64,000 nt of DNA from assembly GCA_021029095.1 (NCBI GenBank), contig JAJOHG010000044.1, positions 1-64,000 on the forward strand. The letters run 5' to 3'. Below the pieces are notes generated by a model. It was not told where the DNA came from. It saw nothing but the letters and a program-made list of their open reading frames with translations, and ran no database searches. Positions 11,227-24,700 of this stretch are shown here, piece by piece. Both the position numbers and the translations under genes were made by a program. The number at the start of each line of letters is the position of its first letter. Position 1 is the stretch's first letter. This stretch comes from Phellopilus nigrolimitatus (lineage: Eukaryota; Basidiomycota; Agaricomycetes; Hymenochaetales; Hymenochaetaceae).

Positions 11227-12307
11227 ATGGTACCGCCAAAAACAATGGACTACTATACCAACGATTCTAGCGACGACGATGACGGCGACGATGCCCCCGA
11301 AGCTGTCAGCCTATCCCAGTCAATGGCCGAAATTAACAAGATCGATCGTGCGCTTCAAACCGCTAAGTCCGAAGCGAGGAAGAAGGGGAAGGAGAAAAAC
11401 AGAATAAAGGACGAAAAACTCAAGCAAAGGGCGGAGGAAACTCGAGGGAATCACAAGAAAGGTGGTGAATTTGAATCAACGAGAAAAGGGAAGGTGTTAG
11501 CGTCGCGTGATGAGGATGGAGGAAGCGGGCAGAAGTCGACTTTGGAGGATCGAATGGAACGCGCGATGCGCGATGCTGAGGATGAAGAGGCCGAGGGCTC
11601 GGATGATGCTTGGGGAGGGAGTAGAAGTGGAGTGATACCTGACGACGATAGAGATGAACATGGCGATATTGCTATTAGGGAAAGCTTTGCCACTCGTGGA
11701 TTCTTCCCCGAGGGTGAGTTCGCAGAGGATACTCGCGATCACATGGAGGATGCCGAAGAAAAGGCTAATGGCAGGGGGTCGACGGACACTGGAAAGTCGC
11801 AGGAGAACGGCTTAGACTATCTTCCTGAACACCTCTTCACCTCTGCATTCTCCAAATCGTGGATCCCTAAGGACGGAATTCCTCCGACCACAAAGCAGAT
11901 TCGTAAGTCCAAGTCTGATCAAAAGCGCAAAAAGCAGAGAGCCCGTCCTTCAAAAGATTTTGTACTAGGGTAAGCCGTTTCTCCAGTACTTGGCGATTCA
12001 TTCAGAGTTCTGAATGTTTGCGTAGTTCAAAAACAATCCGAACAATTATTCCGAAAACGACCGCCCCAGCTATAACTGCCGCTAGTCGTACTCTGCCGCC
12101 TACTAGAGTGAAACGATTTGTCGAAGGGCGCTTAAGTCTCAAGTCAGGATACCCGGAGAAAGGGCGCGGTAATTGGCAAAGAAAAGCCGGTAAACATATA
12201 TCTCTCGCTGTTCCATTGAGTGTTGTCTTAGTGGCCTGTAATTTACAGCGAATGTCGGGAGCTTGCGAAGCAACCATCTTCCGGCCATGGGTTTTGTCCG
12301 TAACTGA
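11227..12307 (+). CDS. U3 snoRNP-associated protein, Utp16/Bud21-like
   Basis: Probable small-subunit processome factor for 18S rRNA maturation in the nucleolus. The predicted 321 aa come from three exons (11227-11969, 12026-12189, 12249-12307). It opens with an acidic NDSSDDDDGDDAPEAVSLSQ block, resembling the acidic DDAP-containing start of yeast Bud21. A long charged coiled-coil-like region follows, then YLPEHLF. The second exon ends with SRTLPPTRVKRF and KGRGNWQRKAG, matching in pattern the TLPP...RW.NRKA tail of the family. The last splice (GTAAAC donor, ACAG acceptor) is a choice: reading through instead would extend the protein to a stop at 12377 with no family resemblance. Family assignment is by pattern from memory. 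Confidence 0.62.
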
Positions 12308-12419
12308 TAATTTGGATGATTTATCGAGACGCATCACTTCCAATATTTGTATAGTGTATTCGTTTGTGCGTGTCTGACCATTATTATCATTATTTGAAAG
12401 AAACAAAAAAAGGTCAAAT

Positions 12420-13868
12420 CTAAGCGCTGTCCCCCGCCTTCGCCTTTCTTCTTCTCTTCTTTGTACTTACCTGCGAATCGCCTGCTGTGTTGCTATTGCT
12501 AATATTTGTCCCGTTAATACCGTTGTCTTCATCTAGACTATCAAGGGTTCGCTTCGTGCCATTCGTCAAGGCACCATCTGTCCTTTTTTCATCAACTGCT
12601 ACAGTTGACGTAGGAAGATCAGTCGTTCGAGAGATTGAAGATCCATCCAGGACCGGTACAATATCCGGGTTAATCTTGTCTTCCCGAGATTTCAACAAGG
12701 CTTGAGCTTCAGACATCGAAGCCATCGGTTTGCTTGCCAATGATTCGTTTCGTGCAGCAGTTGATGTCGGTTCTTCCTTAGGCAAAATGAGAGTCGGTTC
12801 AGACAGAATTGCTCTGTACGTTTTGCGTGTCTCTGCAGAAAGATAGTTTATGTGGTTGTAAGACTCTAAGCTCTGCATATACCTAAAGCACTCACGAGCA
12901 CGAATAAGTAGTGACTTCGGTGTTGTTGTCAACGCCTCATGGGCAAGATTTTGCGCAAGACCAAGTAAGGTCACCCTTCCACAAGGCGTCAAGCAGGTAC
13001 GATAGATCAACCGGATGACTTACAAATTCACCACATCTCTCGGTGCCCGCAGATCAGTGTCGGCCTCAACACCCCCACTCACGATCAGACCCTTTCCTTT
13101 CGTCACACGGGAGAGCTCGCGTGCAGACGCCCACCAGTTCCTTCGCTCATCTTCTCCCTGCAAAACTCCAGCATAAATTATCTCGAAGACTGCGCCGTTC
13201 TTCACCGCGGTGCGCACGAGTGTGTGCTTTAATCGAAAAGGGAGACGCGGGGCAGTGAGCGTGAGTGATATGATATGTGTTGCGAGCGAGGAAGGGGCCG
13301 TGTGTGTCAGGCAGACGTTCGCGAGGGCGTTTTGACTAGTAGGATGTAAGGCAATAATGTCGTAGGGCGCAAACAATGAAGCATTTCCGGCGCTCTCAAA
13401 TGCAGTTCAGACAATGTATGAACTTCCCTAAAAGCATGACGAAGTGCGTACCAGACCGTTCCCCTTTTCACTGCCTTCGTCCAAGACTATCGTCAACCTC
13501 TTCAGTAAGAAAAGGCCTTGCCGCGCCCTCAATTGCTTTAGTAACGGATCGAGAACATTTACATGGGTCTTAGAGTCTACTTTGCTTTTGACAATCTGGT
13601 TGAGAGCAACGACAGTATATCCTACTGTCAAACAAAAATAAATATATTAAACCGAGAAGAGACACAGAGTAAACATACAGCGGATCAGCAAGTCGATGCG
13701 GGATTCTAACTTCGCAAGTTGAGCAGGACTGAAAGTCACCTCTTCCTGAGCCACTTGCACTTGGCCTGGAGCTACAGATTGCTTTGCCTTATTTTTCTTA
13801 GATGTATGGGATCGAGGCTGAGCTTGAGTTGTTGGAGATGGGACGGGCACATTCAGGTCGAAAAACAT
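12420..13868 (-). CDS. RPP30: RNase P/MRP protein subunit p30
   Basis: Protein subunit of nuclear RNase P and RNase MRP (yeast Rpp1), acting in tRNA 5' processing and rRNA processing. The ATG at 13868 gives MFFDLNVPVP, the usual p30 opening of the TIM-barrel fold. Further exons carry VGYTVVALNQIV, RLTIVLDEG, YDIIALHPTSQNALANVC, DIISLTL-type strand IISLTLTAPRLPF, GAVFEIIYAGVLQ, RRNWWASARELSRVTKGKGLIVSGG and LRAPRDVVNL. The join to LVTLLGLAQNL uses a GTAAGT donor and GGAAG acceptor. The C-terminal tail, about 150 aa, is low complexity and ends in a basic cluster KKRRRKAKAG, likely a nuclear/nucleolar signal; this tail makes the protein longer than the human form. Convergent with the Utp16-like gene, only about 110 bp apart. 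Confidence 0.87.
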
Positions 13869-14159
13869 CGTCGAGGAACGAGAGCAACCGGTTACTTATG
13901 TAACGCAAATCCCATGCGTAAGTCGCACAGCTCTATATTGATACCGAATAGTCATCCAAGTCCAAAGAAAGATAAATAGATTTACTAAAAGTGATAAAAT
14001 ACATGTATGGATGATACAGATGTATCATCAACGAGCCTTGGTAGCACAGGTAGTCAGAGAGCGACGAAAAAATGTAGCAAAGAGCGGAAGTGACACATTG
14101 TACACAGCCGAATGGACGGAAAACATGAGTAATTCGCCATGATAACCAATCGGCGTACA

Positions 14160-17100
14160 CTATAATGCACGGGGAGACGTGGAGTAAACTGACTCTCGTC
14201 TATCCTGGTGTTCTAGATTAATCGTCGAGTGATCATCATCTTCTCCGTCCCACCTTTCACTTGCAGTGGCGTAGTACGAGACACCGCTAGCTTGTGACCC
14301 TGCACGCGGGAAGGGTGAAGTTGGCTCCATCTTGAACGCAGACGGTGGACTTCGAACTCCCATCTCGAACGCATCTAAGGTAGGCGCTTCAGTTCGGGGT
14401 GGTTCGAGGCGCGGAGGTTGCAGACTGTTCACAGCATACGGAGCTTCCGCAGTAACTGATGTCGTTGCCGCGGACGCTGTGGCAGATTCTTGATTATAGA
14501 AAAGATAGTGAGGTTCTGGCAGAGGGGAAGGAATGGGAATATCGGAGGCGGAGTAGTATGAAGGATGCGGTGAAACTGGAGAGCGAATCGGAGAAGTGTG
14601 AGCTCCTGGTGTGATTGTGTGAGCTTCGTCAGGCTCGCCATCGACAACGTACTGAATATCAGCCAAGTTGGTTGATATCTCAGATTCTTCTTGCCATTTT
14701 GGTTGCCGAGATGACTCCGAGATCCCAACTGTCTGAGGCGATGACAGCTCAAATTCCCCTGGGCTTCTGGTGAGCGTAGGCTCGTATCCCCCACCGTGTT
14801 GACTAGCTTCGGATATCGATCGATCATGATGATACATTGGAGCAGTTTCGAAATCGCGGCTGGACATAGTTCTTATGAGTCCTCTTCTGCTCTTGATGCC
14901 AAGCTGCTTCTTTAGGTCACCCTTGACCCACATCTCACGAATGATGTTACTATCAAGAGGTGAATAGCTCGACTGAGCGAATTTGACCAGGAAATGTGGA
15001 CCTAACGAGCTGTATGAATATCGTGTTCATACTTTTCATTAAGATGAAAGAAGCTTACCTAGAGCCACTGCGATTGTAAGAATGACAGTCGTCCAAAATG
15101 TTATTTCGCCATATAAGACTAGCACTTCGTCATTGAAATCGACAGAATTAAAGAGAGAGTAGACAGATATCCAGATAATCATAATCAGCGACGATCCAAC
15201 GACGACAATCCACGTGATAACTGTCCAGCTTAAAAATCGTTCAATCAGATTCACCACCTTGAGCAAAGAAAAGACTTACTAGTGCGTATTCAATCCCACG
15301 TAGGAGTTGGCGCTTATAATAGCAGCAACAGCGATTGTCGTACCAAAATCAGCAAGCGAATCAATCCCCTTTCCGTTCCAGGAAATTGCAGGACCAAGGG
15401 ACCACGCGAAATACGGGATGAAGTACATCACGACGGATTGATAAAGACCATCCGCCATGTACAGCCAAAATTTCGTTCTCGTATAATCCAATCCGCGAAT
15501 GCCACGCAAATACAATTGAGGAAATGCCAATACTGCTTTTGCATTTATATCCTGGTCGAAGGCTGCAGAATACATGAGCAAGTTACTTCGTTTGCAAAAA
15601 GAAGATATGCTGACCTCCAAGTGCAATGACTGGTAGGGATGTGAAAAGTAGATTGTACAAAAGAATAAAAGTATACTGATAGAGATACGTTGCATCAAAG
15701 CTGAGGGAAAATAAGAAACTCGTGATGACGAGAAAAACATGAAAGTAAGTCGCATACCTGTTGTAAAAGAGATACCAGAACATGGCGAAAGTCCAGATTA
15801 CATTCTGTTGTCGGTGTCGTCAGTACTTCGAGGCATTTGTTTCCTTCTCAGAATCAGTCCACTCACCTTGTAGAAGAAGTTCGCGTGCATGTCAGCAATT
15901 CTCAAATATGACCAGCGCCCATGAACAATGAGCAATTTGGTCAGGAAGCGGAACTGGCCAAAAGCATAGTCGGCAGACATGGCAGCTTGAGAGCCCTCAA
16001 GGCCAAGAAGTCCGCAGCCAACATTCGCTTCTTGAATCATGGCCACGTCATTGGCACCATCGCCAATCGACAGCGTCATAGCATTACGACCATCCTTAAC
16101 CTGTATTGACGAATATATGTTTTATCTCTACATAAGGAGATACGGTACTCACAAGTTTAACTGTCATTGCCTTTTGGGCAGGAGAAACGCGGCAACACAC
16201 GACAGTCTCACATTGGGTGGCAAGGTTCAAGAAAAGCGGCTTCAGGCCAGTTTCCAAGGCATAGCGGAGCGTATCTCCGTCAATGACAATCGCAAAACTC
16301 GCTTGAGCTCCTGGAATGAACCCACGCGAGTTCGAAGTCCATTTCGGAGGACCGAGAACAGAAGCTAGTTTGTTTAACCCTGCTTCAATCTTTGATCTTG
16401 CCTCTTCATGTGAGGTAGCCGATAAAATCATAATCTCCATATCCTGCTTCAGTAAGTTGCAGCTGTAACCAATCTCTATGGCTGTTTGAACTTTGTCGCC
16501 CGTAAGAATCCAGAGCTTGATTCCGGCCTTGTGCAATGTTTCGATCGCCTCAGGGACGCCTTCCTGCAGCTTATCCTCCAGGGCCGTTGCACCAAGGATT
16601 TGCAAAGAGTGCTCAATCCGCTCATTGGCTTCATCGATCGCCTCGTCACGACCCTTCACAGCTGAGGCTGCCGCGTCATAAGCCATCGACCAATCGACAT
16701 ACTCTTCTTCACTGAGATATCGATAAGCAATACAAAGCGTTCGAAGACCGCCATTCGCAAAATCCTCCATATCTTTAAGAGTCTTGGCTTTGAGTTCTGG
16801 ATCGTGGTCGGCTGCCAGGCGAGCGTAAATGACTGAATCGGCACCCTTCGTGTATAAAATAAGTCGGCCCTCCGGGTCCCGCACGACGACACTCATGCGT
16901 TTTCGCGTGCTGTTAAATTCAAGCATCCTAAGAGGGATATACCGCTCTGGCCTACCCATTACCTCAATATCGATAGAACCATTCGTCTTTCCAATGAATG
17001 GAAATCCGGCATCTCTTGCTGCCGCAACGAGGGCAGCCTCATCAGGAGATTCGGCTTTGTATTCTACACGATAGGGCTGCATTTGCGGATCCGGCTTATC

Positions 17101-19582
17101 TGGAAGAACTGAGTGGCAAATCGCGAGCGCCCGAAAAAACGCAATGAGACAACCACGCTGAGGGGACGACGCATCTACCAAATCCGCAGCAAGCCGAGGC
17201 GAAATAAGAGTAAAATTGTCTGGCTGTTGCCAGCGATTAGTGAAGGCACGCGACATCTTCTTAAGCATGTCTTGCTTGAGCACGGTGAGCTCTTCTGTTT
17301 GCTCGTCGGGGGTAAGTATGCTATTGCTGCCTCGCCGTTTCGCGGATCCACGCTGTGCTTCTGTGATACCCTCGCCGTACGGCACGCCATTGACAGAACA
17401 CTTCTGGAACTCCATAACGTTTTGCGTTAGAGTTCCAGTCTTATCAGAAAATACGTATTCGATCTGGCCGAGATCGTCAGAGATATTCCAAGTCTTCGGG
17501 ACGCAGGCAGTGTCGTACGGTGCGTAGAACATATCGACGTCTTGAGAAATGAAGTACGCCTGGATGGTCTTGACAATCTCAATGGAAATGTAGAGGGAAA
17601 TCGGCACGATATTCTGAAAGGCAATGAGACACGAACTATGACCATTTATGAGAAAGGAGATTCTCAATCCGGTGGCAGAAAATAAAAGTACTTACGCGAA
17701 GGTTACGATGGCATTAATGACTGATGAATCTGATGGATCGCTTCCCTGCTCAAAAAAATTTGCACTCGTGTCCGTCCTGCTGCCTATAACTCCACTAGCG
17801 ATGGCCGTCGCGAGACACATGAGGATGAGAACGATGAAATTCATGACAACATTGAAGTTCGTTTCCCTTTCAATCTTGCTGCGTTTGCTCGGCGTACTTC
17901 CACCATTCATCATGATCTTCGTATCTGCACCTGTAAAAACCACAAGTCCGATGACCCAAGTCGTGTTTCTCAGAGAGCTCCCACGAAGTAACAGTTCATT
18001 GATCGTCACAGGCTCCACCTTCTCCACCCCTGTCTGTTTTTCGCGATACCTAAGAACACCATTATACAGGTAGAGATTAGCATGCGGGGGCTCGGAATCT
18101 AAAACAAAACTCGAATGTTCGATATCCTCTTCGCTCTGTAAAGACGACGTTGCCTTCAGGGAACGACGAGGTTTCAAATTCGTTTCGCCATCGAGATTCT
18201 TTGTCTCCAAGTAGCACAGGCCATCTTGGTCGGAGGTGGAGAGCACAGCAATGTCGGCAGGAACCTGATCATTCTCACGCAAAAGAACGACGTCTCCCAC
18301 TTCTAGCTTTTTCCAAAGAGTACGCTCCCACCGCGCTGTTCCTGGTGCACGCCTGTTCCAGTCGACGACACCGAAAGATTTATGTGAACGGGTGGACATC
18401 GCTTTACCAGACATAGCGCTGAGTGATCCGCTCCGCGTTCGCCCAGCCAAGTCGTTCTCGGTAACACGTGCCATCGCAGTTGACAAGGTATTCGCCAGAG
18501 GTGGGTAGGAAAGAGAATATTCACTTGGATCGTTTAGTTTGGAATCGAGAGCAATGCTCGACGTCCCGCCGAGTGTCACACTGCTTACGTCTGGGCCCTG
18601 CTCGTGGACCGCAGCCGTCTGATCACTGTCACTCATCGTTTCGTTCAACTCGCCATTTTTCTGAAGAACAATGCGCCCCCATGAGTTCGCTTCGCGCGCA
18701 CGAAGCTTCCGCACACCCTTGGTCACTTTTCCGGGGGCACTGAGACCCAGTAATTTTTCATACCACGCGCGAGAATCTTTTGGTTGATTCACGTTACGCC
18801 AGTCGCCTAGCTTCGTAGCGGCAGAAGTGTTCACTTCCTCGTCAAGCATGGCGCGTCGGTAGTCTTCTACCCCATCCTTTATCCCCGTGACCGCCAAAAT
18901 AAAGACAAGCGGAAGCATGGAAATTTGTGCAGCGGCGGCACCGAAGACAGGAAACACTAAACGAGCGTCAGTAAATAGATCTAGAAGACAATCGTGTGCT
19001 TATACCTTGGATAACAACTAGAGCGAGGAAGTAAAGGTTTGCGACACTGAAAATAGTGTGAGAAAATATAAGCCCGAGTGCAGCATGCTTACCGTCGAAA
19101 TTGCTCGTAGAGATTCTTCGGGATAAAAGTTAAGATAGTATATTCTACATCTGAATTAGCTTTTGCAAGCTTAGAGAATTCACGGTTCACTCACTGGACG
19201 TCCGTACTTTATTCCTCACGTAACGAACCAGGGGTTCTCCTTGTGCATCACTTTCCAATGGCGCAAGAGGCGCGTTAACATAAATATTCCTTCTGCGGCC
19301 ATTGATATGGGCAGCTGGCAGCTGCTGCTCGGCCTCCGTTGCATGCTCTGCCATATCGTCCGCCCTTTTCTTGTCCTTCCCCTTATTTCCAAAGAATTTC
19401 AGGGACCTCTGCCGTATTCTCGATCTGCGTTTCTGGACGCGTTGCTCGTCGCGGATCGAAACTGCAATAGTAGATGCAGCCGTGCGCACGGTCCGCAAAC
19501 GAAGCTCGGGGTCAATTGCGTCGTCATTCTCCTCGTCTGTTTCCACATCATTTGGATGGAGGTGCTGTCTAAAAGGTGCCAT
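14160..19582 (-). CDS. P4-type phospholipid-translocating ATPase (Dnf1/2-like flippase)
   Basis: Lipid flippase that moves phospholipids to the cytosolic leaflet of plasma or endosomal membranes, normally with a Cdc50-family partner. Multi-exon gene from ATG 19582 (the upstream in-frame codon at 19588 is GTG) to TAG 14160-14162. In order: charged N-terminal tail, first membrane helices ([18 protein letters not shown]), A-domain loop [10 protein letters not shown] (DGET), phosphorylation site [13 protein letters not shown], nucleotide-domain [20 protein letters not shown] and [31 protein letters not shown], the hinge [16 protein letters not shown], then the C-terminal membrane helices and a long Ser/Pro-rich tail ending YSTSPRAL. 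The insertion after the second helix ([23 protein letters not shown]) fits the Dnf1/Dnf2 group rather than Drs2 or Neo1. All catalytic motifs are present. Confidence 0.9.
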
Positions 19583-21785
19583 CTTCACGTCCGTATAAAT
19601 TCTAGCCTTCGTTTAAGACTAGATGTTTGATGAAGTTGAGGGGTATAATGACAGTAGGAGGCCTGGAACGCCGACTAGAATTTCAGACACAGAAGTCGCA
19701 AACGAAGGTTGTTCAGAAAAGAGAAGAGGGGACCCCGCCGCTGGCGGTGGTGGTTCTGTGCGCGAGCGATGGGAAGGGGGGGAAGACGGTTGATGGTCAG
19801 AACAGCCTCAGCAGTTACTTCGCTCTGTGCCAAGAGACGAGCGAGATTGCGTGTGACAAACGTGTGACAATACTTTACTTTATACGGTGTTTATTTCTCG
19901 ATTTGTGTTTTCTTCCGCGAAACCTTCTCTCGGGTTTATGTACAGTCTATTACATTGTGTGCGACTTCACAATCTAACACGAGCAACCCCGACTTAGAAA
20001 CAAATATTGATGACATGATGGTCACGGAGGGTAATTGCTGCCTGTTTAGATGTACAACCCCGAGCCGCCCGCATTCCCCACGCGGCGCATGCATTGTATG
20101 TACATGTAAGCGTCATTTCTCATCATATACGAACCCGTCTATAAACTGAAGCCTCTATCAAGATTGTGTCTATAATTCATAGTGGATCGAGTAATCGATT
20201 AATCTTGTTCTTTACATATTAGTATGTACCCACAATCACTGACTGTCGTCACTTTAATGTATTTAACTTTGAGCACGTCTCGGCTTCGTAATTGTAAGGT
20301 TTTAGCGTTCCTGATCTACACTTGACTGATCGCTGATCCAACGCCCACTATGTGCGCAAAATTAAATACACTCATCCCAAATCACTCGACACCACGTAAG
20401 CCTTCATTGGAAAGAAGTCGAAATCCAGAGCCACAGATGCCTACCGCCCACAGATCGATGAGCTGCATAATCTAGTAACAGCCGCAGGCATCAGCAGGTC
20501 GGCGCAGAATGCAGTCGCGATGCTGTCTCGATCAGAAGCCTCTCGATATAGATCATGTTCGTTATTTCCCCTGCGAGCGTGTTGAACGTATACTCGAGAT
20601 GCGAAAACAGAGTATGCGAAGCAGGCGAGCCAGACGAGGACGAGAAGCAATACAAGTAATCGAGAATACGAATAGAGGTGTGGGACCTCTTCTACATACA
20701 GACTTCGGGTTTCTTGCGGAAGAGAACTCGGCACTGCAGTTGCATGCCTGGGTTTCCAAGCCCCCACATCAAGGATGTTACGCCACAAAAGCTGGTGGAG
20801 AGGCGAATTGCAATCCAAGCAAATAACGTGAAGGTAGTTCTGAAACCCTCTTGTCGTTCGATGATACATATCCGAAGATGTCAAGAAACTCATTCGAAAG
20901 ATACTGTCATAGGACTATCAAAATCGAGCTACGAAACATATCGAGCTCAGTGTTACTTTGATTACCCTGTTCTTATTGATCACCGTGCCCTTGGCTTCAG
21001 AAAAAAAAAACCCCCCCGTAAATGTAGCACCGTCGGAGACTATTATCTATACATGTACGTAAGACAGAAACTTTTTCATGTTTCAACACCTGACCGATTC
21101 GAGTCGGAAAATGGAAAGTAAACTAGTACTTCAGTACATAGTATCCATTCAACTAAGCAAACTTACTACGACATCATCAGTTTTCTCATAAAAAGATCAG
21201 AATAAACTAGCTATGTATTTAAGACCAACTGCGGAAGTGATGAGGATGGCACATTGACGAGATCCACACCACCACAGGGTCAACAAGCTCGAACAATTGT
21301 CAAAATGGAGCAGAATTCGTTACATTATAAACATCGAAAAGACGTCGTGCCATTTGAAAGTCGTGATTGCGTGAGAGGCAAAATCGTAAATGTGCACGTT
21401 AATCCAATGAAGAAAAAAGGAAACGGTCATCGGGGAATGCAAGAAATCGTGGACGAAGAATTTCTGGAAAAGGTGAGGAATGCATAAAGATTAATGTACA
21501 AGGCATAGGCAGTAAGTCTTCGCAGACAATCTGTGCACACGCATATGTACAGACATGCCACACAATTGCCAGTACTTGAGCGAAGGCTATGTGGTGGTTA
21601 TGGACGCATATAGGGATTTGTGTTTGTGTTTATGTTTTTTGTTGCTTTTATCTTCATCTTTTCATCGGGAATTTGTTGGGTTACACACGGAGGGTGCGCG
21701 GGACTGCAGCTGCAGGTCGGCCGCGTGGGCGAGGTCGAACAATCCTGAGAGTACCGGCAGAGCTTAAAAGTACAAGATTTATTAG
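19583..21785. other. 2.2-kb gene-poor region
   Basis: Between the flippase start and the end of the large hypothetical gene. Apart from the weak minus-strand frame at 20441-20893 (listed separately) I found no recognisable coding motif. A run of ten A followed directly by seven C lies at 21001-21017. No terminal repeats, tRNA or transposon motif was seen. Confidence 0.45.
20441..20893 (-). CDS. possible small membrane protein, unrecognised
   Basis: A single ATG-initiated frame of 150 aa (start 20893). I do not recognise it. One strongly hydrophobic stretch, LLVLLLVLVWLACFAYSVFA, near residues 80-100 could be a membrane helix. The rest has several Cys residues and no motif. It lies alone in a gene-poor region, has no visible intron and no homologue known to me. 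It may well be a chance open frame. Confidence 0.2.
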   Translation of the reverse strand: MSFLTSSDMYHRTTRGFQNYLHVICLDCNSPLHQLLWRNILDVGAWKPRHATAVPSSLPQETRSLYVEEVPHLYSYSRLLVLLLVLVWLACFAYSVFASRVYVQHARRGNNEHDLYREASDRDSIATAFCADLLMPAAVTRLCSSSICGR

Positions 21786-24700
21786 TTACTGACGCGGTTT
21801 GGCAAGATATATGCCATACCTTGACAATGTTCCATGAGCAGCATTTTCTTTGTTTTCTTTCTTCTCTTGGGACGATTTCCCCGTCCCGCGTTTGACCGAG
21901 GTAGGCGGATTCTTGCGAGAGTTCGAAGCTACACGAGGACGAATGTTTGGAACCTGAGGGATAAGATTGGATTTGGCTTTAGTTGCCAAGCACGCTTTGC
22001 TATCTCCAAGATCAACAGCGAATGGCGCAAACGGCGTAAAAGGCTTCAGGTAATCAAGAGAAGGAGCCGGCGGTTGCATATTCGAATCGATATTTGCATT
22101 GACACACACGTCCTTCAGCGGCTGCGAGTCTCGTACAACAAAGCCGGCATTCGGTAACTTTGCTTCCGCTGAAGGCCGGTAACAGTTCGAGGGATGAACG
22201 AATACACGATCCCGGGGATACGGCGAAGGACGAGACAGCGTACGAGAGCGACGACGATGACAAAGGAGATCCGACGGCAAAGGCCCATAGGTCTTCTGTG
22301 AGTGTTCCAACAAAGCCTTCATGCCAGCTGCATGTTGAGGAGGGTCAAAGGCTAGAAACGTGTCAGAATTACAAAAGCAGCACATAGATAAATGCCCACA
22401 TTGCAAAGAATAGAGGGAGAAGGGAGTATCTTCGAACAAACGATGACTAGCGTCAACGGTTTGGAGGGCTTCGTTCTTAAGAGCGTAAAGCTTTCGCAAA
22501 GCTGGACCGACTTCTCCATTATTCCACCCCACAATCTCGATGTCTGGTTCATGCTCATTATACGGGATAACATTCGACCGGGAGCTTGCAGAATCTTTGA
22601 AAGACTTCACATGAAGTCCATTTGCTGACAATGAAGACTGGTAAGAACCGGGGGTCTCCTCCTCTATTGTCTCGTATACAGAAGAACGAGAAGCACGAGC
22701 TTCAGTTATTCTGCGATGATGACCTTGACCGCGAGCGCGGGCTCTCACTGTATCAGAGGTCGAGCCATTGTTAGTTGAGTTGGAAAGCATAGTATTGAGT
22801 CGAACCAAATCAATGCTGCACTGAGAACCACTGGACAGAGACGACGTGTCGCATATTGACAGTGTCGGCGTATCTGCTCCCGACTGGCTGCAGGAGCCAC
22901 TGCGGTTGCGAGAGACGGGATCAGGTCGACGGAACACACCAAGTGGTCGCCCTGCGTAAGAGGTAAATAATAACGTCACTCGAGAAACCCATAAAATCGT
23001 ACTTGGCGCAGACGTATCTTCACCCTTTCCGCTCAGACAACAGTTTTCCAGACTCTGTCTTTCGAGAAGACCCTTGTAAGCCAGGTTCATCCGGTCTCCG
23101 CCGAACTGGAATTCCCGCGCAGAGACAGAGGAAGGCTTTTCAGTGCTGCCAACTCCATCCGGAGACAGATTGCTTCTGCCAGGCTCGACTTCATGTGCGG
23201 AAACGAAAGAAGACCGTGAAATTACGCGAGTCCGGTCGGGAGATGATTTCACGCTATAATCGTAATCATCGCCGCTCGGAATCCGAGTAAGAACGCGCCC
23301 GACGTATCTTCTATGCCTACGCTTTTCAGCACGAACACACGGGGAGCCTTCAAAAGTGGAGCCGATTGACCTGCGGCGAACGTGACCGCCTCCTAGCATC
23401 TAAAATGCAGGAAAGCAAGTCAAGGGCTATCTCACTTGTATATTAGTGGGTACTTACTGAAATCATCGTGTCGTCCTCTCGCTTTGGACTGTTCACACTG
23501 TTCACACTATACACCGAGAAAGGCCTGAACTGGTTTGGTGGCAGAAGCCCGGGCGCTCGAGGAGGTGGGTGGTGATTGTCGTGACCAAAGACCGACTCTG
23601 ATGACGATGCAGATCGTCGTCCAGTCTCGTCGAAAAGAGAGTCTTGCGTTGATATGAGATGATCCTCGTCCAAAATGGAATCAAATGAATTCCGATCTGC
23701 GAAGTTTCTGCTAGAATCAATCTGGGAAGGTGACGCTGAAATACACGACAAGGGTATATTATAATCGCGAGCAGAATCAAACATCTTGTCGCCGACACCA
23801 GGGCGTCCCAAAGAATGCGATGAAAAGCCGCTAACGGCAGAATCGACGGAAGAGTTCCGTCGATGCTTTGTTCGAGTAGCCCGACCACTATTGATGCCGT
23901 GTGTGTTGTAGGCATAAGGAGACGAGTTGATACTGCTGGTCGAATCGTTTCTCCTATGCCCGTAGTAGCTGAAGCCACGATTGTAAAGGCTGATAGGTGG
24001 GCCCGAAGTGACAGACATCAGGGAATCAATTTGCCTCCTACGAGGCCTCCGCACTTGAACATCGTTGATAGCCAGGCTTGGTACATTAGAAGAATAACTG
24101 GAAGCATCACTGTCGACCCTCTGGCGGTTCGGCTTTCGGCGCATGAATTGAAATGTGTCGTCTACAGTGATAGACAAGGCCTCAGAGATAGGACGGTCAT
24201 GCATATTAGCGGGAACACCGTAGTCAAAAGGATCGTTGACGCCCGGTCGAAGGACAGAGCCGTACGATGAAACAGATGCGGAGCTGTACGTAGACCCGCG
24301 CCACGCAGGCGGCGGAACCAGGTTCGCTGAGCTTTGCGTAGCCTCCGTAAAAGGATAAAATGCAGGTCGGCTAGACCCGAATTCAAAACCACGGCGGATT
24401 TCACTGTAGGACGACAAACCGGAGAAACTGACCTCAGAGTTCTGTCTCGAGTGCGCGGTCAATTGAGCTAGTGCCTCCTGTCGGGCGTGACAGTTTGGTC
24501 CGGAATTTGAGTGTGCGTCTGCATCAGAAGACAGTGAGAGTTCTGAGAGCTCGGCTGCTTTCGTGAAGATGGACTTTAACATAGAGTTGCCTTCCTCGCT
24601 AACAGGGGAGAACGACTGGTTACGGGTATGATGAGACGGCGGGGGGATTATATCCGACAACGTATGAGGCTTATCGGAGAGTAAAGAGTTGCCACAGTCG

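Noticed and set aside
21088..21110. tRNA B-box-like GATTCGAGTCGG
   Set aside because: No matching A box or acceptor stem at the required distance.
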